The notes beneath the pieces were generated by a model that saw nothing but the letters and a program-made list of their open reading frames with translations, searched no databases and was not told where the DNA came from. This document shows positions 33,295 through 59,860 of a DNA stretch of 64,000 bases, one piece after another. Source of the stretch: Dromiciops gliroides (taxonomy: Eukaryota > Chordata > Mammalia > Microbiotheria > Microbiotheriidae); assembly GCF_019393635.1 (NCBI RefSeq), contig NC_057866.1:169985403-170049402 (forward strand), written 5' to 3'. A program made the translations under genes and the position numbers. Numbering within the stretch: the first letter of the stretch is position 1; the number at the start of each line of letters is the position of its first letter.

Positions 33295-33445
33295 TATTAT
33301 TTCTTAAGCACTTACTGTGTCCCAGGCACTGTACTAAGTACTGAGGATACCAAAAAAAGTGGGGAGAACATTCCAGGCATGAGGAGCAGCTAATGCTAAG
33401 AGCAGGGAGATAAGATGTAAAGGGCTAATATTCTAGCTATACTAT
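33295..33445 (-). mobile_element. L2 LINE 3' end, antisense
   Basis: TTAAGCACTTACTGTGTCCC AGGCACTG followed by a GGATAC-type run, the reverse of the L2 3' end. Confidence 0.45.
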
Positions 33446-33769
33446 CTAAAATATCTAATGAGTGGTCGCCAATGAATTATAAGCTTTAGCAAGAGTTAGA
33501 CTTTTAAGCATTTATAAAGGAGAATAAGAATTTGGTGAAGAGAAAGAGAAAGGCCTAGATTCATCTATCTATTAAAGGGAGAGCGCATTTCTCTCTCCCT
33601 TCTCCACTGGTATCCTTAGGAAAAGAGAGACAGAGCATCAGCTTCGCCCCCCTCTTCCTCCCACAAGCAAAAGCCACTTCCTGACACCAAAGAAAAGCAG
33701 CATGGCCTTGCCCTCAGAGGCTTTATCCTCATGGTGGAGCTTTCCTACAGTAACTCTCCAGCAGATGGC

Positions 33770-34790
33770 ATCTATCTGATCGTTACATCAGATTGGAAAG
33801 AGGTATCCAGTGAAAGTCCTGAGAGGTCAGTGCTTGGTCCTATGGTATTAATGATTTGGATAAAGGCAGAAATGACATACTTTTTAAATTGGTACTCTGG
33901 GAGGAATAGCTTAGACATTGAATGACATACTTAAAATTCAGAAAGGTCTTGGTAGTCTAGAACATTGGGTTAAATATAATGAAAATAAATTTAACAGAGA
34001 TAGACATAAATCTTCCACAGGTTCAAAAAGTCAACTTCATAAGCATTAGGGAGGCAGGGTTAGTAATTTATCTGTAAAAGAGATAGGAGTTTTAGTAGAT
34101 TGCAAACTCAATAGAAATAAAAAGTATGAGATAGTAGCCAGCAAAGTGAATGGGATCTTAGGCTGAACTAAACAAGGTAGGATACCCAAGAATAAGTAAT
34201 TGACAGTCTTGCTCTGCTATATGCTATTCATAGCATTTCTGGAGTATTACATACAGTCTTGGATGACCCATTTCAGGAAGGCCGTTAATAAGATGGAGAG
34301 TGTCCAGAGGGCAGCCAAAAATGGTGAAGTGCTTTGAATTCATGCCATGTGAGAATCTGTTGAACAGAGTATGTTTGGCCTACAGAAGAGGAAATTTGAG
34401 TGGGACAAGATAGTCTTCTTCAATTATTTGAAGGACTTTCCTTATAGAAGAGTGATTAGACTTGTTCAGCTTGGCTGTAGAGGGAAAAGCTAGTAGTGGT
34501 GATGGAGGTTTCTTTTTTTTTTTTTTTTTTTTTTTTTGCTTTTTTTGCAGGGCAATTGGGGTTAGGTGACTTGCTCAGGGTCACACAGCTAGTAAGTGTT
34601 AAGTGTCTGAGGCCGGATTTGAACTCAGGTACTCCTGAATCCAGGGCCATTGCTCTATCCACTGCACCACCTAGCTGCCCTGATGGAGGTTTCAAAAAGA
34701 CAAATTTGGGCTTTAAAAACAAACAAAAAACAAAAAGAACCTTCCTAACAATTAGCACTACTAAAAAGTGAAACGGGTTGCCTTCTAACA
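33770..34790 (+). mobile_element. CR1/L3 LINE 3' region, SINE inside
   Basis: Old CR1-type 3' sequence: TGGATAAAGGCAGAAATGAC, AGAGTGTCCAGAGGGCAGCC, TTTGAAGGACTTTCC, TTCCTAACAATTAGCACT. Interrupted by a minus-strand SINE at 34513-34680. Confidence 0.6.
34513..34680 (-). repeat. tRNA-derived marsupial SINE
   Basis: Antisense copy with TGATGGAGGTTT on both sides, inside the CR1/L3 element. Confidence 0.9.
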
Positions 34791-34984
34791 TCATGGATTC
34801 TTCCTTCCTGCATCTTTATGCAAAGAGTGAAAAACTGCCCTTGGGCTATTTTGTAGAAGGAATTCTTGATCCCCAGGCACTGCCCAGAGTGGCTGGCCTA
34901 GGCTGTCCCAGATCTGATATTCTGGCCTCCCGAACCACTTTTTCTGTAGTTATGGTCATCTGTTCCCGACTTTGATCAGTAGGT

Positions 34985-35200
34985 GTCGCTGTAACTATTC
35001 ACAAATTCAGAATTTCCCCTTAATGCTAGTATGACCAATGCTTTATTAAAATAAATGTCTTGGATCATTGTGTTGTTACTGTGTACAATGTTCTCTTGGT
35101 TCTGATCATTTCACTCAGCATCAATTCATGTAAGTTTCCAGGTTTTTCTTAAATAGGCCTCTAGCTTTTTTTTTCCTTTCACTCATATTACTTCATGTGG
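34985..35200 (-). mobile_element. L1 3'-UTR fragment, antisense
   Basis: Contains TACTGTGTACAATGTTCTC and CATTTCACTCAGCATCAATT, matching the antisense L1 3' UTR also seen at 48180-48260. Confidence 0.55.
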
Positions 35201-35329
35201 TTTGTATTCCACTCCAATTGTGCCATTATCTGTTTCCCCCCATTGATTATTTTTAGTGTTGCTTTCTTTTTGTTCCAAAATTATTTTGCTCCTCAATCCA
35301 GTGGAATACTTTGAAATTCATGTTATTAG

Positions 35330-35505
35330 ATGAGGTGGAGGAACCTTGCAGAATGAGCCCTGGACTAGGAATTAGGCACCTTGGGTTCCAAACCCACTTT
35401 GGCCACTTAGTAGCTAAGTAACTTTGACCCTTTGGTCTCAGACTCTTCACTTGTCAATTAAAGAGTTAGCCTATATGACCTCTAAGGTTCTAGCAGCTTA
35501 ATAAT
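35330..35505 (+). repeat. MIR SINE
   Basis: GAGCCCTGGACTAGGAATTA, GGCCACTTAGTAGCTAAG and the distal ACCTCTAAGGTTCTAG block. Confidence 0.5.
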
Positions 35506-36000
35506 TCTGCAAATAATAAAATGATACTATTTAACATTTTCCCCAGCTCTTACATTCCATTTGATGCTCTTTTAAATAAGAAAATATAAATATTTTCGGT
35601 CAAAATGTCACAGGATGAAATGATAGTAAGCTGCATTGAGAAAAGGATATTCAATGAATAATTGAAGGCCTTTTGTTTTCTGAGGGTAGATCACTGTCAC
35701 AATCTAATGTATGTAATAGTTTTCTCATTTAATATGATTTTTCCAGGTGTTTAATGGAAAGTCATTTCAGTTCTGGCATAATTCATAGCTAATCCTTCTA
35801 AGATCACTAGCTTTGTTGAAGTATGAAAAATGACTCCTTAGTATTTTAACAGTCACTAATAGGGATCTTCACCTTAGCTGGATTATTAGGGGAGGTTATT
35901 TATAACCTTCCCTATATATTTTTTTAAATTATATTAAAAGGCTATTTTCAGAAAAAAGTATTTCCAGATAAATTCTGTACATTAAAAAAGTATTGTTTCA

Positions 36001-36134
36001 GGGAAGCTAGGTGGTGCAGTGGATAGAGCAATGGCCCTGGATTCAGAAGTACCTGAGTTCAAATCCGGCCTCAGACACTTGACACTTACTAGCTGTGTGA
36101 CCCTGGGCAAGTCACTTAACCCCCATTGCCCCGC

Positions 36135-36163
<29 letters not shown>
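36001..36163 (+). repeat. tRNA-derived marsupial SINE
   Basis: Full copy flanked by AAAAGTATTGTTTCA. Left arm of an inverted SINE pair. Confidence 0.9.
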
Positions 36164-36166
<3 letters not shown>

Positions 36167-36195
36167 AAGTATTGTTTCAAAAATGCTGAACACTG

Positions 36196-36342
36196 TTTTT
36201 TTTTCTAGTGAGGCAATTGGGGTTAAGTGACTTGCCCAGGGTCACACAGCTAGTAAGTGTCAAGTGTCTGAGGCCGGATTTGAACTCAGGTTCTCCTAAA
36301 TCCAGGACCGGTGCTCTATCCACTGCGCCACCTAGCTGTCCC
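36196..36342 (-). repeat. tRNA-derived marsupial SINE
   Basis: Antisense copy flanked by AACACT, about 30 bp right of the plus-strand copy. Right arm of the inverted pair. Confidence 0.9.
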
Positions 36343-36479
36343 AACACTATTTTTTTAAAGCAAAAAATTAAGCTCTAGCAATCAAGGTAACTTTAGCTGA
36401 CATTGATATTTAGGGTGAAATATTTTTGCTATATTTTATGTTCCTTCTAAAAATAAAACTTCCATTTATTTGAAGTACC

Positions 36480-37980
36480 CATTGTATATTTAGTCAACAA
36501 GCATTTATACAGAGCTTACCATGTGTATGTATGATACTAATAACTGAAGATGAAAAGAAAGACAGAAACAGTCTCTTTCCTCAAGGAGCTATTCTAGTAG
36601 TGGAAACAATAAATAAACCACGAAGTATATACGGGATACATACAGAGCCCATAGAAGGTGATCATAGAAGAGCAGATGCTTGTACTTGAATGGGCAGACC
36701 AGGAAGGGCTTTGTGTAGAAGGCAGGATAGGAGCTGAGTCTTGAAGGAAGACAGAAGGGCATTCCAGTCATTCAACAAGGAATTTTTAAGCTCCTGCTGC
36801 TATGTGCCTGACACTGCTTAGCATCAGGGAGGCAAGAAAGGCAAGAAAAGAATGTTGTATACAGTAACATCAATATTGTTAGAAGAACAACTTTGAGGGA
36901 CTAAGTCATCTTAACTATTATAAATGCCCACATTAACTACAAAGGGCATATTAAGGAAGATGTTACGTGTATCCAGAGAAAGAACTGATAAATAGATGCA
37001 TCTTTAGAATGATTTTACATATCTAAATCTATGTGGGTTTAATGGTAGCCATATCTTGAGGGGGGTGGTACATGAGGAGGGAAGAAAAAAGTGACTTAAT
37101 AACTTTATTATATATTAAAAGGATTAGCAAGTTGTACATAATAGATTTGCAGTTTCATGTACAATTATCTTTTTCTATTCTACTGTTATGGAAATGCTTG
37201 CTTTATATCTTAAGTTCAGAATAAAATAAACTTAAAAAAAAAAAAAGCAAAAGGCAGCCTCAGCTCTCATGGAGCTCACAGTCTAAAAGGGGAGACAACG
37301 TGAAAAGAACTATATAAAAATACAATATGTACTGGATAAATGTAGATTATAAAAAAGGGGGGTGGGGACAGCCAACACAAAGGCGGGGGAACAGGAGAGT
37401 GTCTTATGTGAAGAATAGCAAATGAACTTGTGTAGTAGGTTGGGGGAGGTGGCAGGGGTAGGTAGTATGGAGGGGTGTAAAAGGTAGGAAGATTAGAAAG
37501 GAAGAAAGGAGCCAGTTCATGTAGAAGCTTAAATATCGATCAGAGTTTCTATTTGATCCTGGAGGCAATGGGAAGTCACTAGACTTGGGGTGGGGGAGGG
37601 GCACCTCGGGCATGACATTGTCAAACCCGCCTTTAGGAAAATCACTTTGGCAGTTGAGTGAAAAATAGTTTGCACTGGGGAGAGACTTAAGGCAGGCAAG
37701 ACAACTTGGAAGGCCATTGCAGTAGTGCAAACAAGATAAGGATGTACTAGCTCCCCATACTAGGTGGGTGGCTGTGCTGATGGAGAGAAGAAAACTGATA
37801 AAAAAAAATATGAAGGTGGAAGCACCAAAATTTGGGAGGTGATTGTATATGTGGGAGAATGAAAAGTAAAGAGTCAAGACTGACCTCAGATTTGGGATCC
37901 TGGATGACTGGGAGAATGTGCCATCCACCTTAATATGGAAATTGGGAAGATTAGGATAAATGCCATTGAAAATGCTGTAA
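36480..37980 (-). mobile_element. L2-type old LINE, antisense, split by L1 3' end
   Basis: Purine-rich antisense copy (CAACAAGCATTTATACAGAG, CAAGGAGCTATTCTAGTAG; resuming with CATGGAGCTCACAGTCTAAA and TTGATCCTGGAGGCAATGGG). The insertion at 36846-37245 interrupts it. Confidence 0.45.
36846..37245 (+). mobile_element. L1 3' end inserted in an old L2
   Basis: Starts GTTGTATACAGTAACATCA and ends with AATAAAATAAACTT and a poly-A. L2-type sequence is cut at its left border and resumes at its right border. Confidence 0.6.
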
Positions 37981-38289
37981 ACGTAAAATTGAATTCTTCT
38001 ATTTTTTTGGTTCAGAACTTTACTGTTAGTACCATCTCTGTAGTATGCAGTATGTTACAAGCTGATAGCTGTCAGTTCCTCTTGCCAATATACAGTTTCT
38101 ACTTCAGGTGAAGGGTAAGCGGCTGGATTATATGAAATATAGGGCATGATTTTCCCCTCTTATTTAGGAGGAAGCACAAAAAAGACTGTCTTACTTTTTT
38201 CTTTGCCTTTTTATCAGTTCATCTCTTTTACACCTAGTTGGATGAGAAATGTTCTGACAAGTGTGAACTAAAAGGGAGATCTTCAGAGA

Positions 38290-38640
38290 AATCTGGGAAA
38301 ACTTGTGTGTAACTCTCGCAGAGTGAAGTGAGCAGAACTAGGAAGACAACTTAGACAATAACAAGATAAAGACAAACAACTGAAAGATGTATGGACTGTG
38401 ATCCATGCAATGGCCATGATCAGGATAGATGATGAAACATGCTACCCACTGCCTGACAGAAAGACAAAGCGCGCCCAAAGTGGAGAATGAGACTTGTATC
38501 TTTTTGGACATGGCCAATATGGAAATTTGTTTTGGTTCACTATATGTATCAGTTGTAATGATGTTTCTCTTTCCTTTTTTTTTTTTTTCAAAGTGGGTAT
38601 AAGGAAGTAGGAAAGAAAGATCTTTGGTAATTAAACAAAA
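38290..38640 (+). mobile_element. L1-type 3' end, diverged
   Basis: Shares the order seen in the other L1 3' ends here (GTGAGCAGAACTAGG, GACAACTTAGACAATAAC, GGTATAAGGAAGTAGG) but is diverged. It is followed by an AT-rich CATA-type simple repeat to about 38870. Confidence 0.45.
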
Positions 38641-38870
38641 TTAAACCACTTGTGTGCATATGTTTGCATGTATATGTATTTATATGCACATGTGTGCGTA
38701 ATATAGTTTATAATATAGTGCCTATGTACACATACATACACTCATAAACATAGATACAGACATACACAGGTACTTACACTTTAACATGTGTACGTATACA
38801 TTCACATTTATATATCCATATGTATACATGTGCTGTATACATATGCACTGTCCATCACTTGCAGGGCTAC
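38640..38870 (+). repeat. AT/CATA-rich simple repeat
   Basis: Degenerate TGTATATG / CATACATA units following an L1-type 3' end. Confidence 0.6.
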
Positions 38871-40244
38871 TCTGTCACTGTAGTAACTGATAAAGAAAAC
38901 GTTTAGTGACACACTTCCCTCTTTGAAAGAGAGGAAAACAGAACATCACAGACTGTTATAATCATCCATATTCCAGAGCCTCCACCATAGCCCTTGCAGT
39001 AGCCAACCCTTCCCCTAAGAGGCTTTGACTTCAGGAATTCTTGCTCCTCCCACGGAGATTATCCCCCTGGGCAGATTTATCTTTGTTTTCTTTGTCACTG
39101 ATTTACCGCCCTTGACTTGTGTAATGGTGTGGGCTAATGCATACACTGCACTATTGCCCTGTTGATCAGAAGCACAGCAAAGCAAACAATACTCCCATTT
39201 CTCCCTAATAGAACATCCTTTTTAGTTAACTATTTCTGTATATGTAATTTCAGTGCTCCACTTCTGTTTGAAAACAAAATAAGTTGTGTTATCTTTTTGC
39301 TACCATGTTAAACATTTTGGGATGTAATTACAACAGACAATTCAATTGGGTTAAAACCAGTTCAGTAGACAAAACATCGATCACCAGATGACAGGAACCT
39401 GAAGCAAGAAACATTCATATAGCTGACACATCAGTACCCAAACTTGCTCCAAATACATATATGGGATTAGTCTGAACGATTTCCAAGACCCTTTCTAAAT
39501 AAATCCTAGTATCCCATACTCCTTCCTTCTCCCTAATATCCTTATGCTGTGATCATCCACATTCACTCACATGCTTATTTGTAAAAAGTCTGAGAGGAAG
39601 CATGGACTAAAAAATGAAACACTTATCTGAGCTTCTGTAACCCCAAGGTTCTCTTGTCAAGTGTGGTTATATTTTTTGGTATCTCCAAGCTGCATTTACC
39701 CTTTGTATCCTGTTTTTCCTTCTTTACAATGTGGCTAAAACATGCAAGAAACTATATTTCAGAGTTGAAAAGAATTTGAATACCCTAGGGAAAAAACAGT
39801 GAAATGAAAAATTGTTGGAAATTGAATGATGTTCTCCATTCCTATCTGGTAGATAAGAAATCAGGGTTCATACAACAGACTAAACTACATAATTAATTCT
39901 GTGGAAATAATTACCACAGAAGCATAACTGATCCCAATGTAAATTCTTTAAAATGTAACAATAATCAGACAACATTATGAAAAAGATAACTTCATTTTAG
40001 TCTTTACCCCAACTTCTTGTATCAATAAGAATCTGTATTTTATATTCAACTAATACAGTTCATTTTATTATGTATGTCCTATTCTTTTTAACTAATGTTC
40101 ACTGAAACAAAAAAAAGTCAGTTTTGAAATTCTGTAAAGTAAATTTTTTCCTAATGGGCCTCTTTCATAGTATTGTGTCTATGTAGAGCTCATCATCCTA
40201 TTTTACTTCTAGGTTTTAGGGTTATTTTATTTTTTATTGATTTC

Positions 40245-40505
40245 CATATGAGGTTATAACAATAGCCAGCATTTAATATACTGCTTTAAGGTTTGAAAAG
40301 TACTTTATATACATTATTTCCTTGAGCCTTACAATAAACTTGTGAGGCACGGGTTATTGTAACCATTTTAGAGATGAGAATACTGAATCTTAGAAAAGGT
40401 TAATGACTTGCCCAGCTTTGCACAATGTCTGAGGCAGAATTTGAACCCAGGTCTCCCAAACTCCAAGTGCAGAGCTCTATTCATTGGGCCACCTAGCTGC
40501 CTGTT
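40245..40505 (-). repeat. MAR/MIR-type CORE-SINE, nearly full
   Basis: Antisense: ATAGCCAGCATTTAATATAC, GAGATGAGAATACTGAATC, TTTGAACCCAGGTCTCCC, CCACCTAGCTGCCT. Confidence 0.55.
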
Positions 40506-41448
40506 CATTCAGATTGTATTTATTAAAATAACAACAAAGATGTGGCTGATTGAAAATTCTAAAGGTAACGATCATTTTTTAGTGTGTGAAAACACTGATA
40601 AGCTTTATGTACAAAAACTCATGATGATGTGAGCTAAAAAAAAGGTGAATATTAGATGACTCTCAATGCAAACATCTTTTCTAGATGTATTGTATCATAT
40701 TTCCCATCCATTTGTTTACTGTCATCAATATCTTGAATTGTTTATTGTAATCAATATTTTGAATTAGTTCAATCAATTGACATCTAGCTATTTTCATCAT
40801 GATACATTTTTATTAAACTTTGAGCTTTTGTATTGAACATTTTCATCTGCTTTAAGGAAGGACAAAATAAGAAATTTCTCAAGAAATACAGAACTTTTTC
40901 CCATAACATTTGCTGATGAATATGAAGAACTGTGTAGAAGATTTTTAGCTGCAAAAGGAAAAAAGCATCGTATTTGTGATGGCCAAAATTGTATGTTCTA
41001 GTCCTTACCTGTATTGTTTAACCTATTCCTTCTTTCTAGCGTGGGTTTAGTCATTCATAAAATTAGGGGGGAAGGAGTGAACTGTGAACCCTAAAATTCC
41101 ATCTAGTTCTATTATTCACTATGGATATTTCAAACTTAAGTGGCAGCCCCTGAAAAATATACATTTATGGAATATGAATAATGAGTTTAAAATTTAAATC
41201 ACTACCTTGTGTATAGCTCAAATGTTTATGAGTTGATTTTGTATATTTTCTACACTTGGGGAGAATATTCGGAAATTTTTTTATTAGCAAATCCAAATTA
41301 TGGTAACTGGAAAGTGGTACACATTTTTTCCAAGAAACTCTTCATTTCCCTTAATCTTTCCAAACTGGAGGATTTGCAAGAGCTTTTGTGGGGCATCTAA
41401 ATTAGGCCATCAGGGGGAAAGGGTCGGATGACAAGAAAATAAGGCTTG

Positions 41449-41455
41449 CTGGGAA
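41449..41455 (+). promoter_or_regulatory. FGB: IL-6 response element of FGB promoter
   Basis: CTGGGAA, the acute-phase IL-6 (STAT3) element known from fibrinogen promoters, about 135 bp before the likely start site and in the expected order with the C/EBP and HNF1 sites. Confidence 0.6.
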
Positions 41456-41459
41456 GATG

Positions 41460-41467
41460 TTGCTCAA
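41460..41467 (+). promoter_or_regulatory. FGB: C/EBP site of FGB promoter
   Basis: TTGCTCAA, close to the C/EBP half-site pattern, directly downstream of the IL-6 element as in the human FGB promoter. Confidence 0.6.
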
Positions 41468-41492
41468 GTGTTTAAAATGATTCAGCCAGCAA

Positions 41493-41506
41493 GATTAAAT
41501 ATTAAC
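41493..41506 (+). promoter_or_regulatory. FGB: HNF1 site of FGB promoter
   Basis: GATTAAATATTAAC, near the HNF1 palindrome (GTTAATNATTAAC), about 85 bp upstream of the inferred start. HNF1 drives liver-specific fibrinogen expression. Confidence 0.65.
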
Positions 41507-41553
41507 TGGAGACTCTGACTACTTCTAAAATCAGTTCTACCAAACTGCCTAGC

Positions 41554-41562
41554 ATATATATA
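41554..41562 (+). promoter_or_regulatory. FGB: TATA box of FGB
   Basis: ATATATATA within GCATATATATAGG, 38-46 bp before the ATG. It implies a start near 41585 and a very short 5' UTR. Confidence 0.65.
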
Positions 41563-41599
41563 GGACTGAAGATCTCACTCTCAGATCCATTCGCAAAGG

Positions 41600-55676
<14,077 letters not shown>

Positions 55677-56125
55677 TTTCAAAAACCAATAGATTTCTTT
55701 TTTTTAGTCTTCCCACATGGGACAAATTTTTTTATACATTATTATCAGAGTTTTCCTTCACATATTGGAAGCAAACCTCCCACAGATTATAGATATAACA
55801 TAAATTGGAAAAGCTATTTAGGATAAAAGCCATTAAATACTATATAACCTTCTTTGATACTTTTGATTTGTATTTTTTGTCAAGAAACTACTAAAAGGAA
55901 AATTGGAGAAACAGAGTCATTTATAAATTTCAATTTTACCTGGTCATGAAAAACATTAAAATAAGTGGAGAAATGTTATGTAGTTGTGAAAAATCTGAGG
56001 CAAACTTAAAGCTGATGTTAAAAACTCTTCTTTAAAAATTATATTTATTTATGCAAAGTTCTGTGAAAGTTTTCCAAAGATATGTTCATTAAACACTTTA
56101 TACTGCAATAAGTAAATGCTTTCTT
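55677..56125 (+). promoter_or_regulatory. FGB: FGB 3' UTR with probable polyadenylation signal
   Basis: AT-rich unique sequence after the stop codon. ATTAAA at 56088-56093 is the best candidate signal, followed by a T-rich stretch near 56115. The exact cleavage site is inferred. Confidence 0.6.
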
Positions 56126-56139
56126 ATTTCTTAGCACAT

Positions 56140-56345
56140 AGAATCATAGATTTCCAACTGAAGTGCTCTCAGAGGTCATCTGGCCCAACACTCTCCTTTT
56201 GCAGATGAGTAAACTGAGACCCATTGAGGTCAAATGTATTGGCCCAGGTCACACAGCTAACAATCGACAGAATCACATTTCCAGCCTAGGTCCTTTGAAA
56301 TCCAGTGTGCTTTCCAGTGTACCACACTGCTGCCGCTCTGAGCTT
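56140..56345 (-). repeat. MIR/THER-type CORE-SINE
   Basis: AGAATCATAGATTTCCAACT, CAGGTCACACAGCTAACAAT, CAGTGTACCACACTGCTGCC. Just after the FGB 3' UTR. Confidence 0.6.
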
Positions 56346-57189
56346 AATGACTCCGGTTTTATTTAAGAAAGGAGGATTCAAAACTTGAAATACTTAGTCT
56401 AAACATTAAACATTTGAAAATCAGAAATTACTATTTTCTACTACATTGCCAGGGGCAGGGGGAAGGGGGGGGTGGAAATGGGGGGGGCAGTTTTAGGTCA
56501 TCAGGGCAACCTAGAACTTTGCTGGGCTTGTGTTTTGGAGGTAGTCCAGTTGAGGTTAACCTTAGACAAAACTGTTAAACAAAATTTTTTTCCTTCTCTT
56601 TACCAGCCTTGCTTTCAGCATTTCTCTCTTACTGCTCTACCTCTTATCCCCACCCACTCATTACCCTAGGTGGTACCTCCCTTACCTAGCACCTAGATTT
56701 TAGCACTATTAGGCTCACTCTTCTAACCCTCGATGCCACTGAAATTTGTTCTACATATCCTTGGAGCCAAAGTACGGGGCACAAAAGCAACTGACCAGCT
56801 ACATGGCCAAGAACACCATGGTCATTGAACTAGGCACTGATTACTACTCCAAATAGTCCAGATTTACAAACCAAACACGAACTGAGCCCACAATCCAAAG
56901 TTCAGGACTTTATCAGTTACCCTTACATCATCAGTTGGTCCCGGTGGGCCCAACTATGCTAATCAGCACATAAAAGCAACAGAAACTGAAATCCAACCCA
57001 ACCAGGGATCATTATCACATACCCCTTTAAAAGACAAGAGAATTGAGGGTGAGAGAGATTAAGTAGTTTGACAATGGCATACAGCAGTCAAAATCAAAGC
57101 TAATGTGATCTCAGAACCACATATAAAGAAAGAATCATGTTCTACATTGGATAACACATTCTAGTAAGCACATTGACAAGCTGGACAGT

Positions 57190-57820
57190 GTTAAGAGTAA
57201 CCAGGATAATAAAGGGACCTCATGATCATACTATATGAGAATTCCTTGAAATAACTGGAGATGGGGGCAGCTAGGTGGCACAGTGGATAAAGCACCGGCT
57301 CTGGAGTCAGAAGTACCTGAGCTCAAATCTGGCCTCTGACACTTAACACTTACTAGCTGTGTGACCCTGGGGAAGTCACTTAACCCCAATTGCCTCAAAA
57401 AAAAAAAAAAGGAAAGAAAGAAAGAAATAACTGGAGATGTCTTACTAGCCTGGAAAAGATTTAAGGGGAACATGATAGCTATCTTCCAATATTCAAAGGG
57501 TTTGCATGTTGAAGAAGGAACAGACCTACTTCTGGGTCCTAGAAGACAGAATTAGGAGCAGGGCTGGAAGATGTAATAAGATTTAAGCTTTATATAAGAA
57601 ACACTTCCAACAATTAGAAATATCCCATACTAGAAATGGGCTACTGGCTGCCTCAGGAGATATTTGTCATCCCAGCTCATTGGAAGTCATTGGGTCTTCA
57701 GTGAAAGAATGGATTACCACTTGTAGACATGTTGAAGAAAAGATTCATTTCAGATATAGATTGGACTAGAAAATCTCTAGGATCATTTTTAATTCACACA
57801 TTCTATGATCTTGTGACTTG
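57190..57820 (+). mobile_element. CR1/L3 LINE 3' end, SINE inside
   Basis: AACCAGGATAATAAAGGGAC, CATGATAGCTATCTTCCAAT, GAAATGGGCTACTGGCTGCC, ending in ATTCTATGATCT. Split by a SINE at 57264-57421. Confidence 0.6.
57264..57421 (+). repeat. tRNA-derived marsupial SINE
   Basis: Full copy flanked by GAAATAACTGGAGATG, inside a CR1/L3 copy. Confidence 0.9.
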
Positions 57821-59084
57821 CCCAGGTTCACAAAACTATTGAATGGAATTAGAATCTAGCTCTTCTCTGTCCAAGTCTAGTGCTCCTTCTACTATGCCAA
57901 ACTACTACTCTTTACCTATGATATTGTAGACGTCATTAACATTTCTAGATTCACCCATCTCAACAGAAGGTCCCTAGCCCTTACTCCTAGCTGCATTAGG
58001 ACAATTGAATTCCATTCACCTCTTCCCTTTTGGGAGGAGGAATCCCAGTGCTCCCTGCATATAGTCAGAACTTCCAGTTCAGTCTTTTTTTAGTCTCAAA
58101 ACAAAAATACTCAAAACCCTTTCAGCTTAATAGAACATTTAAAAAACCTTTATGCTTAAAAAAGGCATTGGAATAAAACCTTAATAGAAGAATAATTTTA
58201 AAATGATAATGAAAATAATAACAGATTCTATCTACTTTATTACTTGGTGTATGGCTCAAATGGGATGATAGTGCTTTATAAGTATGGAATAATATTTTTA
58301 TTCTTAGGGTGATACTAATTTGGAAATTTTCTTTAGCAAATTTTAAGACTGATTTGAAACTGTACTGTAGAACTGGTTTAACTAACTGTTGGTTAAATCA
58401 CTATGCTAAATGGCCTCATGGGTATGGTTTGAAGGTGGGCAAGTTAGCTTTGCCCTTTACCAAAGATTGCCCCCCAACCTCAACCTTAACTGGTATATCC
58501 ATTCTGTTGGTCCTGAGGAAAACAATTTAATTCCAACAGTACTGGAATAATAATTGAGAACATGTGGGGTAGTCATTAATGTCATCTTCATGTGAGAGTC
58601 ATTACTTTCCTAGGAAAAATAACCTAGTTGTTTCCCTCAGGTTCCAACATGGTGCCAGTACCACCAACATTGCAAACTTAATCCACAGATGGGACAATAA
58701 TTTTCCCAGAAAGGAAAACAAATTGTGTTCTATAGAAGCAGAGATCAATCTTAACCCTGGCCAACTGTTTCACAAAGGGATGATGTCCTTGGATATGAGG
58801 GCCTGAGCAAATGAATTCAGATATCTCAGTGGGGTTAGAAAAACAATTCCCTGACCCTGACTTCATGGAGGTCAACAAACTTCCTTATCTCCCTATTTGA
58901 AGGACAACTGATGGATGCAACAGTTTACTTGAGGTTTTATTATAAGAGGCCTTTGGTGGGTGTTTCTTTGTAGCTAACTCTGAAGCTCAGGGAGAGCTAG
59001 TCTGAAAAAAGATCTACAAAATGTGAAACAAAATTGCGGAGTATTTTTGAAGGAAATTTCTAAAGGTTGCCTTATAAGACCAAC

Positions 59085-59305
59085 ATATAGTGAGCACTTT
59101 AAAGTTTACACAGTGCTTTGACTTGTCTTATTTGATCCTCCCAACAACCCATGTAAGATGAAAGGTCTACTTATCTCCATTTTGTGGATGAGAAGCTGGA
59201 AGGCGAGGATAGGTCATTTAATTGCTCAGTTAGCAAAGTGTCTCAGGCAGTATTCGAACAGACCTTTCTACCTCCAAGATCAGTGTTCTATTTGTTATGC
59301 CTCTT
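59085..59305 (-). repeat. MAR/MIR-type CORE-SINE
   Basis: AGTGAGCACTTTAAAGTTTA, GATCCTCCCAACAACCC, antisense. Confidence 0.5.
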
Positions 59306-59689
59306 AACAATCAGATATTTTATCTCAGCAAAAGTTGTCTAATTTTATTGTTCTAAAATTTCCAACAATCCCACTATCTACCCTCATCAAATTTCAATAA
59401 TTTAGCAAATTTCCTCTTAGGTTGATGTTATAATTCATTAGGTTAGGTTGACTTACAACTCAGAATTCTTCAAAATAATTTGGGTGCCATCCAAGAAATA
59501 CACTCCTGGAACACCCCTGCTATGCCTTTATTGTTGAAAAGACCTTGAATAAACTATTTCTGTTTGGCAAACATTGATCAAATGAAACTTATCTGTTTTA
59601 TAGAAACAGGATTTAGATCTATGAGGTGATGTTTCTTTTAAAGTGTTTTATGGTCTGTGAATGTAAGAAAACCCTCAACCATACTTAAT

Positions 59690-59860
59690 GATAGAATGTT
59701 AGAAATGGGAAGGATTGTCTAGAAATGGAATAGAGATAATCTAGATTTCTCACAAGACCCAGAGAGTTCAAATGGCTTTTCTAAAAACATACAGAAAGTC
59801 AGCAGTTGACACAAGATTAGAATCCAGTTTTCTTGACTATGTTTTAACTATAGAAGACCA
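59690..59860 (-). repeat. MIR/THER-type CORE-SINE, diverged
   Basis: Weak antisense order with ATAGAATGTTAGAAATGGGA and TTAGAATCCAGTTTTCTTGA. Confidence 0.4.

Larger units (their letters stand above)
31611..41440. other. PLRG1-FGB intergenic region
   Basis: About 10 kb between the divergent genes, filled to 38.9 kb with an L1 ORF1 fragment, L2, CR1/L3, L1 3' ends and SINEs. From 38.9 to 41.4 kb it is mostly unique apart from a CORE-SINE at 40245. No gene was recognised. Confidence 0.75.

Noticed and set aside
37404..37928. 174-codon open frame on the minus strand
   Set aside because: Lies entirely in an antisense L2-type repeat, with low-complexity Ser/Pro/Leu content and no domain.
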